From contig NZ_JAOYFC010000001.1 of NCBI RefSeq assembly GCF_025802015.1, forward strand, positions 1,054,001-1,118,000: DNA of 64,000 bases. Reading direction: 5' to 3'. A program made the position numbers and the translations under genes. How positions within the stretch are numbered: position 1 is the stretch's first letter; each line of letters begins with the position of its first letter. Shown here one piece after another: positions 1-7,268 of this stretch. Source of the stretch: Falsihalocynthiibacter halioticoli (GTDB lineage: Bacteria > Pseudomonadota > Alphaproteobacteria > Rhodobacterales > Rhodobacteraceae). The notes beneath the pieces are model-generated. The model was given only the letters and a program-made list of their open reading frames with translations. It made no database searches and had not been told where the DNA came from.

Positions 1-435
1 TTCCTCATAGCTGATGTCGTTCATACGGTTGAACAACGTGGGGATCAGGACCGCTGGGTTGTTGATCGCGATTTGGAATTCAACATCATGCCCGTAGAAC
101 AGGTTGCAATAACTCACAACCTTTTCAATGGTTTGGGGGTAGAATCCAATTCCGTCAAACACCCTAGGCGTCACGCAGATAAAGTTCTCGTTTGTCAGAA
201 CAACGCGCTCGATTGTGTTGTCCTGTAGCATTGAGTCAAACAGCTTTTGGCGGGTTTCCTGGTTTGAACGCGCGCCTTCTAGGTCGGCGATGGTTGTACG
301 GATCAGGGCGCGATATTTTCCGGGGCCGGGAACCGCAACACCATGAAGCGCCAGTTTCCCTTTGTCCTTGAGCAAGCTTTTGAGCAGCTTGTCGCTATCT
401 GTGGAATGTACGCCAAGATGGAATACGACCTGCAT
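1..435 (-). CDS. Conserved hypothetical protein, C-terminally cut by the window edge
   Basis: The minus strand is open from an ATG at 435 through all 145 codons to base 1, so the gene continues outside the window. The start has an AGGGGC-like ribosome site about 8 bases upstream. The visible part begins MQVVFHLGVHSTDSDKLLKS and contains PGPGKYR and LTNENFICVTPRVF. It has no signal peptide or membrane segment. The overall look resembles an uncharacterised Rhodobacteraceae protein family, but I cannot name a function; the N-terminus faintly recalls sulfotransferase-like P-loop proteins, which is a guess. It diverges from the permease at 518, so the 82-base gap should hold both promoters. Confidence 0.75.
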   Translation of the reverse strand, partial: MQVVFHLGVHSTDSDKLLKSLLKDKGKLALHGVAVPGPGKYRALIRTTIADLEGARSNQETRQKLFDSMLQDNTIERVVLTNENFICVTPRVFDGIGFYPQTIEKVVSYCNLFYGHDVEFQIAINNPAVLIPTLFNRMNDISYEE

Positions 436-517
436 ATCGGTGCCCCTGTTTGCCCATTCCCAAGTAATATACTTGGTTTTCTGGACAGTTAAACAGCTTT
501 CCGTTAGCACCACAGAA

Positions 518-2185
518 ATGACGACCAAAGATACAAACATCCACGCAGACGGCGCGAAAACGCGCCTGCGGCCAGACCTCTGGTCAATCGGCGCTTTGCT
601 GATCGCCCTGACCGTTGCGGCGCCGATTGTCGCCGTTGTGTGGATTGCATTCCACCCGACCGAAAACATCTGGCCGCATCTGATGGCAACGACCCTGCCG
701 CGTTACCTGACCAACACTTTGGTGCTGATGATCTCAGTCGGCACGTTGAGTGCAGCGGTTGGTACAGGGGCGGCATGGCTTACGACGATGTATCTCTTCC
801 CCGGCGTGCGCTGGTTCCAGTGGCTGTTGCTGTTGCCGCTGGCAGTTCCGGCCTATCTCGGGGCCTATGGGATCGTTGATTTTCTTGAATACGCGGGCCC
901 CGTCCAAACTCTGTTGCGCGATGTTATGGGGTACACCAATGGCCGCGATTACTGGTTCCCGCAGGTGCGCTCCATGGGCAGCGCGATTGTGGTGCTTACG
1001 GCGGCGCTGTCTCCCTATGTGTTCCTCTTGGCGCGTGCTGCGTTTCGCGAACATTCGGGCGGTAGCTATGAAGTGGCTCGTGCGCTTGGGGCAGGGCCGT
1101 TCAAGCGGTTTTGGAAAGTTGGCGTTCCACTCGCGCGTCCTGCGATCGCGGCGGGCGTTGCTATCGTGATGATGGAGACCGCGAGCGATTTTGGCGCCGT
1201 GGATTTCTTTGCGGTTCAAACGCTTACGACAGGGATTTTCACCACATGGCTTGAGAGCAGCAATGCGGGCGGGGCAGCCCAGATCGCTGGTGTAGTTCTG
1301 ATTCTGGTACTGTTGCTTGTATCTTTCGAGAAAATCCTGCGGCGTAAGAATCGCTACCACAACGCCGCGCGCCAAACGCGCCAGATCGTACCAATTCCTT
1401 TGCGTGGGTATCAGGGGTGGCTCGCAAGTTTCTTCTGTTTCGTGCCGTTTGCCGTTGGCTTCCTGCTACCCGCTGGTGTGCTGACTTATCACGCATTCAC
1501 AACCCCTGGCGCATGGCAGGATAGGGGGCTGACCGACGCATTGCTAACAACACTCGCGGTTGGCGCATCCGCGGCGGTCATCACAGTCATAGCAGCTTGT
1601 TTTCTTGTGTATGGCGTGCGCCTTGCACGAAGCCGGTTGCCGCGAATGTTGCTGCCCGTTACGACGCTTGGGTATGCCGCTCCCGGAGCCGTTCTGGGGG
1701 TCGGTATCCTTATCCCTATGGCTGCCGCCGACCACGCTATCGCCGATTTCGTCGAGGCCACTACCGGCTTGAACATCGGTCTTTTAATGACAGGCACAGG
1801 CTTTGCCATCGTCTTTGCATATAGCGTGCGATTCTTCGCAATTGCGCAGGGTGCGGTAGATAGTGCAATGGGCCGCGTCGCACCGAGCCTGCCGCTTGCA
1901 GCGCGCTCCCTCGGTCAAACTGCTGGCGGTGCTCTGCGCCGAGTCTATTTGCCGCTCATTCGCGGATCAATTGGTACAGCGCTTCTGTTGGTTTTCGTGG
2001 ATTGCGTTAAAGAACTTCCGGCGACTCTTTTGCTAAGACCTTTTAATTTCAACACCTTGGCAACCCGCGTCTACGAGCAAGCCGCGCTCGAAAACCTCGA
2101 GATGGCCTCGCCAGCTGCCGTTCTTGTGATGTTGGTAAGCCTTTGCGCTGTCCTTCTTATGGCGCGGACGAGCGCGTCCAAATAA
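518..2185 (+). CDS. Iron(III)-type ABC transporter permease, two-domain (FbpB/AfuB-like)
   Basis: Predicted inner-membrane permease of 555 residues with about 12 transmembrane segments in two homologous halves, as in FbpB/AfuB/SfuB ferric-iron permeases, where one polypeptide replaces a dimer. Each half carries an EAA-type loop that docks on the ATPase: EVARALGAGPFKRF in the first half and LAARSLGQTAGGALRRVYLP in the second. The frame is open back to 362, but that would overlap the divergent gene at 1-435, so the ATG at 518 (MTTKDTN) is chosen; its ribosome site is weak. No binding protein or ATPase is adjacent, so partners must be encoded elsewhere. Thiamine or spermidine-type substrates are less likely alternatives. 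Confidence 0.85.
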   Translation: MTTKDTNIHADGAKTRLRPDLWSIGALLIALTVAAPIVAVVWIAFHPTENIWPHLMATTLPRYLTNTLVLMISVGTLSAAVGTGAAWLTTMYLFPGVRWFQWLLLLPLAVPAYLGAYGIVDFLEYAGPVQTLLRDVMGYTNGRDYWFPQVRSMGSAIVVLTAALSPYVFLLARAAFREHSGGSYEVARALGAGPFKRFWKVGVPLARPAIAAGVAIVMMETASDFGAVDFFAVQTLTTGIFTTWLESSNAGGAAQIAGVVLILVLLLVSFEKILRRKNRYHNAARQTRQIVPIPLRGYQGWLASFFCFVPFAVGFLLPAGVLTYHAFTTPGAWQDRGLTDALLTTLAVGASAAVITVIAACFLVYGVRLARSRLPRMLLPVTTLGYAAPGAVLGVGILIPMAAADHAIADFVEATTGLNIGLLMTGTGFAIVFAYSVRFFAIAQGAVDSAMGRVAPSLPLAARSLGQTAGGALRRVYLPLIRGSIGTALLLVFVDCVKELPATLLLRPFNFNTLATRVYEQAALENLEMASPAAVLVMLVSLCAVLLMARTSASK

Positions 2186-2330
2186 AGCTAACCATCGCTG
2201 GAACAAGCCAAATTCGTACGCGCGTCAAAGTGCCATTCCTGCCTGCCCCAAGGGCAATCGAAAAAAAATTGAAAAAGGCGATAATTTTGGCTTGAACCCA
2301 CCGAAGCTTCGGTTTAATCACCCCTCCAGT

Positions 2331-2406
2331 GCCCCTATAGCTCAGCTGGTAGAGCAACTGATTTGTAATCAGTAGGTCCGCGGTTCGAGTCCGTGTGGGG
2401 GCACCA
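2331..2406 (+). tRNA. tRNA-Thr (anticodon TGT)
   Basis: A 76-base cloverleaf with encoded CCA. The acceptor arm GCCCCTA pairs with TGGGGGC (one G-T pair), the D-arm contains AGCTCAGCTGGTAGAGC, the anticodon stem-loop CTGATTTGTAATCAG presents TGT, and the T-arm contains GGTTCGAGTCC. TGT reads threonine ACA and ACN codons. Its 3' part from the anticodon loop onward is duplicated about 1 kb downstream, marking the gene as an integration target that stays intact at this end. Confidence 0.97.
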
Positions 2407-2409
2407 TTT
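2362..2409 (+). repeat. Left 48-bp direct repeat (attL-like, inside tRNA-Thr)
   Basis: These 48 bases run from the anticodon loop of tRNA-Thr through the CCA end plus three T residues, and recur without mismatch at 3379-3426. Identity stops abruptly on both sides. This is the usual signature of tyrosine-recombinase integration into a tRNA 3' end, where the element restores the tRNA. Confidence 0.93.
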
Positions 2410-2545
2410 CACTAGCAAAAACAAATAGTCAGCTCATCGCGGAGCAGATGATTGAGTTGACAGATTGGGTTAGTGGTTTATCATTGAAAAACAAAGCGTT
2501 AACAAGTAATTAGACGGATATTACGTCTCCCAGGGAAGCAAGGTT

Positions 2546-2562
2546 GGAGAGACAAAATTGAG
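2546..2562 (+). repeat. Left inner 17-base repeat of the islet
   Basis: GGAGAGACAAAATTGAG matches GGGGAGACAAAATGGAG at 3319-3335 in 15 of 17 positions, same orientation. An AGGTT lies immediately before this copy and, a few bases further away, before the other copy too. Position near both islet ends suggests integrase arm-type sites; this is inference. Confidence 0.5.
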
Positions 2563-2607
2563 TCACAAGAACATGCTATTCATCCAAAACCAGAAGACAA
2601 AATAAAT

Positions 2608-2763
2608 GTGATTAGAGGCAAAATGCTAGTAGGTCATGCATCTGTCGAAGAGCTTCAAGATTTTCTGACGTATACTTCAGCTTTAGAAAGTCTTCTTCTC
2701 GAGGCAGATAACAGTGACTTCTTTGGAACCGAAGGCCACCGCCACCGTTATGGTTGGGACTAG
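2608..2763 (+). CDS. Small ORF upstream of the HEPN-like gene (possible truncated gene)
   Basis: A 51-residue reading frame if started at GTG 2608; an ATG at 2623 would give 46 residues. The product is acidic and protein-like, with GHASVEELQDFLTYTSALES and a tail DFFGTEGHRHRYGWD. The same frame is open upstream to about 2503 and reads plausibly, but contains no ATG, GTG or TTG there, so either the start is non-standard or the 5' end was lost when the islet formed. It ends 39 bases before the TTG of the HEPN-like gene, so co-transcription is likely. I do not recognise the family; an antitoxin role is only a positional guess. Confidence 0.45.
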   Translation: MIRGKMLVGHASVEELQDFLTYTSALESLLLEADNSDFFGTEGHRHRYGWD

Positions 2764-2802
2764 AAGATAAGTGGATACCACGGACAATAGGGGGGGTAAC
2801 AA

Positions 2803-3303
2803 TTGGCCAACGAAGATAAGTACTCAGCAGTAGGTCTGTTCAACTACGCTCATTCGTATGCTGCTTCTGCAATCGAACTAGAAGGCAGTAGTATTGATGC
2901 TACCCACCCAGATGCTGTGGTGTATTATTTGTACTTCCATGCAATAGAGCTGTACTTGAAGTCATACTTGTTGGCCTACGGTAATACTGCTGAACAACTA
3001 CGACAGAAATACGGTCACAATGTACGCAAGCTGGCTAATGCCTGTGCTGCGCTAGGTTTGACACTCGAAGATGGTGATGTGCAGGTCATCGACCTAATGA
3101 AAGAAACGGACAACGTGATTTCATCGCGTTATCTGCGCACCGGCCATCATACAAGGTTGCCGTTCATTGCGTTCCAGGAAACGTGTTATCGGCTGCACGA
3201 GCAAATTTGCACGAAAGCTTACGAAAAAGTTGGAGGGCAACGCCGCCCAGTCCTGCGGATTTCGAAAAAGAATACGCTCATACGTCCTCATGCTGACCAT
3301 TGA
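2803..3303 (+). CDS. HEPN-domain-like protein
   Basis: A 166-residue protein, TTG start with AGGGGGGG about 8 bases upstream. Residues 39-60 (AVVYYLYFHAIELYLKSYL) form a long amphipathic helix typical of HEPN folds, followed by LRQKYGHNVRKL at about 67-78, which carries an R-x4-H motif (R, QKYG, H) like the HEPN ribonuclease motif. HEPN proteins often act as RNases in toxin-antitoxin and phage-defence systems; other HEPN families are non-catalytic helpers. It is the main cargo of the tRNA-Thr islet. No MNT nucleotidyltransferase partner is adjacent, only the small ORF upstream. The C-terminal 30 residues are basic and look disordered. The HEPN assignment comes from motif reading only. Confidence 0.65.
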   Translation: MANEDKYSAVGLFNYAHSYAASAIELEGSSIDATHPDAVVYYLYFHAIELYLKSYLLAYGNTAEQLRQKYGHNVRKLANACAALGLTLEDGDVQVIDLMKETDNVISSRYLRTGHHTRLPFIAFQETCYRLHEQICTKAYEKVGGQRRPVLRISKKNTLIRPHADH

Positions 3304-3318
3304 TTTTCATAGGTTTAT

Positions 3319-3335
3319 GGGGAGACAAAATGGAG
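3319..3335 (+). repeat. Right inner 17-base repeat of the islet
   Basis: GGGGAGACAAAATGGAG, 15 of 17 identical to 2546-2562 in direct orientation; a further partial TGGAGACAA follows at once. It lies 44 bases inside the right 48-bp repeat. Confidence 0.5.
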
Positions 3336-3378
3336 ACAATGCCTCGTAAGTCATTGATGTATTAGGGGTACGTTCTAT

Positions 3379-3426
3379 TTTGTAATCAGTAGGTCCGCGG
3401 TTCGAGTCCGTGTGGGGGCACCATTT
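3379..3426 (+). repeat. Right 48-bp direct repeat (attR-like tRNA-Thr fragment)
   Basis: Exact copy of 2362-2409. It lacks the acceptor 5' strand and D-arm, so it cannot form a tRNA and is a scar, presumably the original tRNA 3' end displaced by insertion. Confidence 0.93.
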
Positions 3427-3649
3427 TCCAGAGCATCGTTATCCGTACTCGTCCGTATTCACTCGGATGATCGGTCGCGCGCATTTCGTTTCTTTTCTGA
3501 ACATTTTCTGCTCTTCTATGCTGTCCGATTGAAAAGTTTTGACCGAGTTATGAAGGGTTAAGGCATGTGCTCTCGCGTCAGTTCGTAAGTCTGCTTTTCT
3601 CTGTTTGCCGCGTAGGCTACGCTGGAGGAAAGATTTAAGGACCGAGCAG

Positions 3650-4801
3650 ATGAACCTTACACGAAGAACAACACTTTTGGGGCTCATGGGGCTGAGTCTG
3701 ACCGCTTGTGGTGGTGGAGTCGGAACAGTTGGGCCAAGTATCGCTGGGGGCGGTGGTGAATTGCCAGCCGACTTACGGCCCACACCGAATTCCTCTTATG
3801 ACGCGTGGGTTTCACGTTTTCGCAGCCGAGCCAGCGGGCAAGGAATATCGCCTGCGACTCTAAATGCCGCGTTCCGTAACACGGGCTATTTACCAGGTGT
3901 CGTTGAGCGAGACAGAAACCAAACCGAATTCACCCGCACCTTAGAAGATTACCTTGCCATTGCGGCCTCGGACGAGCGGGTTTCGAAGGGGCGCGCGGCG
4001 TTTCAACGGCATCAAAGCACGCTTTCGGCTGTAGAGGCTCGCTATGGCGTTCCGGCAGAGATTGTAACCGCCATTTGGGGTTTGGAGAGTTTCTATGGGG
4101 AAAGGCGCGGTGATGTGCCGGTTATTTCCTCGACATCCACACTCGCTTTCGACGGGCGCCGCGGCGCGTTCTTTGAAAAACAGCTGATCGCTGCCCTTAA
4201 GATACTTCAGAGCGGCGATACTACGCCTGCAAATCTAAAGGGGTCTTGGGCAGGAGCAATGGGACATACCCAGTTTATTCCGACCAGCTATCAGGCCTTT
4301 GCGGTTGATTTCACTGGGGACGGTCGCCGCGATATCTGGTCTGATGATCCAGCGGATTCACTGGCGTCGACGGCGGCCTATCTTGCGCGCAATGGTTGGG
4401 TGTCCGGCGTTCGCTGGGGCGGAGAAGTTGGCAACAATGCCCCGCAAGGGCGTATCATTCAGCCGCAGCCTGGCGGCCCAAGTTTCTCGGTCACACGTAA
4501 TTTCGACGTCATAAAACGCTATAACAATTCAGATAGTTACGCGATTGGCGTTGGCCATTTGGCCGACCGGATTGCCGGAGGCGGGCCGCTGAAGGGGAGC
4601 TTTCCACCTGATGAGTATGGCCTCACCAAGGACGATCGCGAGCTCCTGCAACAACGCCTCACCTTGAGGGGATTTGACACAGGTGGCACCGATGGCGTGA
4701 TTGGTCCGAACAGCCGCAAGGCGATCAGTTCATACCAGTCGAGCATCGGCGTTCCAGCTACGGGCGATCCATCGCAAGCGTTGCTGGCATCGCTCCGATA
4801 A
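3650..4801 (+). CDS. Lytic murein transglycosylase, MltB family, lipoprotein
   Basis: 383 residues. The N-terminus MNLTRRTTLLGLMGLSLTAC ends in a lipobox with Cys20, so the protein is probably anchored in an envelope membrane facing the periplasm. The SLT_2/MltB catalytic domain covers about 45-290; AIWGLESFYGERRG places the catalytic glutamate at Glu146, and GAMGHTQFIPTSY is the family's substrate-groove motif. A C-terminal peptidoglycan-binding domain (about 325-383) includes LQQRLTLRGFDTGGTDGVIG. It cleaves the MurNAc-GlcNAc bond to 1,6-anhydro products. The ATG at 3650 with AAGGA upstream is chosen over an in-frame ATG at 3605, which would bury the signal peptide. It stands alone. Confidence 0.93.
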   Translation: MNLTRRTTLLGLMGLSLTACGGGVGTVGPSIAGGGGELPADLRPTPNSSYDAWVSRFRSRASGQGISPATLNAAFRNTGYLPGVVERDRNQTEFTRTLEDYLAIAASDERVSKGRAAFQRHQSTLSAVEARYGVPAEIVTAIWGLESFYGERRGDVPVISSTSTLAFDGRRGAFFEKQLIAALKILQSGDTTPANLKGSWAGAMGHTQFIPTSYQAFAVDFTGDGRRDIWSDDPADSLASTAAYLARNGWVSGVRWGGEVGNNAPQGRIIQPQPGGPSFSVTRNFDVIKRYNNSDSYAIGVGHLADRIAGGGPLKGSFPPDEYGLTKDDRELLQQRLTLRGFDTGGTDGVIGPNSRKAISSYQSSIGVPATGDPSQALLASLR

Positions 4802-5124
4802 CACATTCTGCCGAGGTTTTAATGTACAAGAACTCTGCGACCGCACAGCGCGTTCTGAGCCTCGGCATTTTCGCATACTCCTAAATCACGACGCATCCCA
4901 TTGTGGCCAAACCTTCCTGCGAAGAGCCGGATGGCTGGTGGGAAATTACGTCGTTGATTTATGTGATGGTGGTTTCACCTGTTAATTGACTTAAGGCCAT
5001 TGGTCGTCGCGCGCGAACGATAGCGTGGCGTTCCGGTGGCAACCGTTCTTGATTTTGCCAACTGTCGAATCGATAAAATTATGTATAGTGTTAAATAATC
5101 GATTTTTTATGGGAGGATTGAGAA
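4802..5124. other. Intergenic region with possible terminator
   Basis: No credible gene. TGCCGAGG (4809-4816) and CCTCGGCA followed by TTTT (4860-4871) could form a terminator for the transglycosylase gene, though the loop is long. The last 80 bases turn AT-rich, containing TATGTATAGTG, and end in GGGAGGA before the start at 5125, consistent with a promoter for the downstream gene. Confidence 0.45.
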
Positions 5125-6090
5125 ATGAAAAAGTCTGCTATTTATTCCTTTGTTGCCGTTTGCGGCATGGCTGTTTCTACGGCGTCTTATGCGCAAAATG
5201 TAAAAGTTACGCCGCTTGGCGGGATTACGGGCGAATTCTGTCGGCTGGATCGTGCGATGATTTTCGAGGACCCAAACGGCACACGTATTCTTTATGATGC
5301 GGGTATGACGGTGGCGGGGGCCGATGATCCAAGGTTGGGATCGTTGGATGCGCTTTTGGTGACTCATATGCATGGTGACCATATCGGAGCACGACACACC
5401 AGTGCGGTCGACACAGGTGAGTGTGGCATGCCCAACCTTTCTGTTGATGCGTCTCCGGAAACGAATGTGGCCAAGATTGCGCATGCAAAAGGTGCAGCAA
5501 TTGTAACTGGTAGTGAAATGCCTGCGTTCTTTGCGGCGAAGCTTGAATCACTGGGCGGGGACCCCAAAAAATCGATGCTTGCGCGGTTTGGCGCAACCCA
5601 GACCGTTGGAGATGTGAAGATTTCTACGGTTCCGGCTGTTCATAGTAATGGTGTTTCGCCCGGCCTTATTGGCGGAGAGATGGGGGAGGCGATGCAGGCC
5701 GCAGGCATCGCGGGTTATGTCGGGCCGCCAACTGGCTATGTCTTGGAGTTCTCCAACGGATTGGTCGCCTATCTTTCGGGTGATACCGGAATGACAGCAG
5801 AGCAAGAAGACGTGGTGCGCGGCTTCTATGGTGCTGGTCTGGTTGTTATCAATATCGGCGATACATTTACGACGGGCCCTGTTGAAGCGGCTTATGTGAT
5901 AAACGAACTGGTGCAGCCCAAGTCGGTAATTCCGTCACACGCAAACGAAGTTGCAACCAAGGGTGGCGAGGTTGTCGAGGGCAGCAAGACAGCCACTTTT
6001 CGGGATCTCGTGACAGTTCCGGTGCATATTCCTTTGAGCGGGAGAACAATGGAATTTGACTCAGAGGGCACTTGTGTTGCCAACTGCTGA
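5125..6090 (+). CDS. Secreted metallo-beta-lactamase-fold hydrolase
   Basis: 321 residues with a Sec signal peptide (cleavage after about residue 23, SYA-QN). The mature protein carries the HxHxDH zinc motif THMHGDH at His81, His83, Asp85 and His86, a later SGDTGM (metal-bridging Asp) and SHANE near the C-terminus, so a two-metal centre is plausible. The layout resembles the UPF0173/L-ascorbate-lactonase-like branch rather than class B beta-lactamases. The substrate is unknown. A ribosome site GGGAGGA precedes the ATG. It lies 101 bases upstream of a TAXI-TRAP binding-protein gene on the same strand, suggesting it may act in the periplasm on a compound imported by that transporter (inference). 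Confidence 0.85.
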   Translation: MKKSAIYSFVAVCGMAVSTASYAQNVKVTPLGGITGEFCRLDRAMIFEDPNGTRILYDAGMTVAGADDPRLGSLDALLVTHMHGDHIGARHTSAVDTGECGMPNLSVDASPETNVAKIAHAKGAAIVTGSEMPAFFAAKLESLGGDPKKSMLARFGATQTVGDVKISTVPAVHSNGVSPGLIGGEMGEAMQAAGIAGYVGPPTGYVLEFSNGLVAYLSGDTGMTAEQEDVVRGFYGAGLVVINIGDTFTTGPVEAAYVINELVQPKSVIPSHANEVATKGGEVVEGSKTATFRDLVTVPVHIPLSGRTMEFDSEGTCVANC

Positions 6091-6191
6091 TCAAGATTAA
6101 CAACTTAATAATGATGGACTAATTTTAACAGGTGTTAACAAAACGCCCTAAATTGGTCCAAACTACAGCGAATCAACAAAGGAGAGGAATT

Positions 6192-7172
6192 ATGAAATTT
6201 ACCGCAATTCTAGCAGCGACAACCGTACTGGCTGGCGCAGCTTTTGCTCAGGACGTCGATAAATCAGATTGGCCAAGCAGCTTTACCGTAGGCACAGCGA
6301 GCCAAGGCGGAACATATTTCGCGTATGGTTCTGGTTGGGCCAACCTTGTTGCCGAAGAGCTTGGCCTTACTGGTGGCGGCGAAGTCACTGGTGGACCAAT
6401 GCAGAACATGGCGCTCGTACATACGGGTGATGCTGCGTTTGGCATGACGACAATGGGCCCAGCAGCGGAGTCCCTTGCAGGTACGAACCCAATCGCGCCA
6501 GGTCTTGAAATGACACAGGCTTGCGCAATGTTCCCAATGTACCAGACACCGTTCTCGGTAACCGCTCTTGCGTCTTCCGGTATTGCAAGCGTGAGCGACA
6601 TTCCAGCGGGTGCAAAAATCGGTTTTGGCCCAGCAGGTTCGACATCGGATACTTATTTCCCACGCATGATGGAAACACTGGGCGTAGATTTTGAGCGTCG
6701 TAACGGTGGTTGGACGGACCTTGGCGGTCAGCTTCAGGATGGTCTTCTTGACGTGATTGCCTTTGCGGCGGGTGTACCTGTTCCTGCGGTGAGCCAGCTC
6801 GAAGTTCAGACAGATGTGAACATCATCGAGTTTACAGAAGAAGAACAGGCCAAGTTGCTTGAAGCGTTCCCCGTTTCCGAATTTGCAATCAACGCAGATA
6901 CCTACACAACACTCGAAGCGGATGCGCGTTCGGTTTCTATGTGGAACTTCGCAATTGCAAACTGTGATCTTCCGGAATCCTTCGTGAATGCTGTTGTTGA
7001 TATTGTCATGTCAGACAACGAGCGCATGGTGGGTATCCACAAGGCAGCGGCATCTACATTGCCTGAAAACTGGACAAAGAACACAGTTCTCAAGTGGCAT
7101 CCAGGTGCGGCATCTTGGTTCATCGAGAACGCAGGTGCGGACATTTCTGCTGATATGATCTACGGTAACTAA
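6192..7172 (+). CDS. TAXI-family TRAP transporter solute-binding protein
   Basis: 326 residues with signal peptide MKFTAILAATTVLAGAAFA. TAXI signatures are FTVGTASQGGTYFAYGSGWA near the mature N-terminus and GAKIGFGPAGSTSDTYF near the middle. This periplasmic protein captures an unknown substrate for the sodium-coupled permease encoded next; TAXI systems mostly take glutamate-like or other carboxylates, but the ligand cannot be read from sequence. The ATG at 6192 has AAAGGAGAGG directly upstream; an upstream in-frame ATG at 6132 would displace the signal peptide. Confidence 0.93.
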   Translation: MKFTAILAATTVLAGAAFAQDVDKSDWPSSFTVGTASQGGTYFAYGSGWANLVAEELGLTGGGEVTGGPMQNMALVHTGDAAFGMTTMGPAAESLAGTNPIAPGLEMTQACAMFPMYQTPFSVTALASSGIASVSDIPAGAKIGFGPAGSTSDTYFPRMMETLGVDFERRNGGWTDLGGQLQDGLLDVIAFAAGVPVPAVSQLEVQTDVNIIEFTEEEQAKLLEAFPVSEFAINADTYTTLEADARSVSMWNFAIANCDLPESFVNAVVDIVMSDNERMVGIHKAAASTLPENWTKNTVLKWHPGAASWFIENAGADISADMIYGN

Positions 7173-7192
7173 TCGTATAGAAACAAAAAAAT

Positions 7193-7218
7193 ATGCCGCC
7201 CCTTTTTGGGGGCGGCAT
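7193..7218. terminator. Hairpin between TAXI binding protein and TRAP permease
   Basis: ATGCCGCCCC (7193-7202) pairs perfectly with GGGGCGGCAT (7209-7218). There is no T-run after it, so it is more likely a partial terminator or mRNA-stabilising hairpin that keeps binding-protein levels above permease levels. Confidence 0.6.
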
Positions 7219-7268
7219 GACTTTGAACAGGTGCGGTACGTAAACTGGACTCGTAAGGGGCAACAAAA

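Larger units (their letters stand above)
2362..3426. mobile_element. tRNA-Thr-associated genomic islet, about 1 kb, without integrase
   Basis: The islet is bounded by the two exact 48-bp repeats. It contains a small ORF (2608-2763), a HEPN-like gene (2803-3303), and near each inner end a related 17-base direct repeat that could be a recombinase arm site. Base composition looks more AT-rich than flanking genes, and the genes use TTG/GTG starts. I find no integrase, excisionase or transposase, so it is either a remnant after deletion or a minimal passenger mobilised in trans. Insertion by a tRNA-targeting recombinase is inferred from the repeats. Confidence 0.8.
3304..3649. other. Islet right end and promoter region of the transglycosylase gene
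   Basis: From the HEPN stop to 3378 the sequence is AT-rich and holds the second 17-base inner repeat (3319-3335). The 48-bp tRNA copy occupies 3379-3426. From 3427 to 3649 no convincing ORF is seen; this part must carry the promoter of the gene at 3650, whose ribosome site is AAGGA at 3636-3640. Confidence 0.6.

Noticed and set aside
734..1375. 213-codon minus-strand frame opposite the iron permease
   Set aside because: It is antisense to a clear membrane protein, rich in Arg/His/Gln as typical for shadow frames, and has no family resemblance.
2362..3426. Integrase gene expected for the tRNA islet
   Set aside because: No frame in 2410-3378 has tyrosine- or serine-recombinase motifs; the HEPN-like protein is too short and lacks the R-H-R-Y pattern.
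3379..3426. Second tRNA gene
   Set aside because: The copy lacks the acceptor 5' strand, D-arm and anticodon 5' stem, so it cannot fold as a tRNA.
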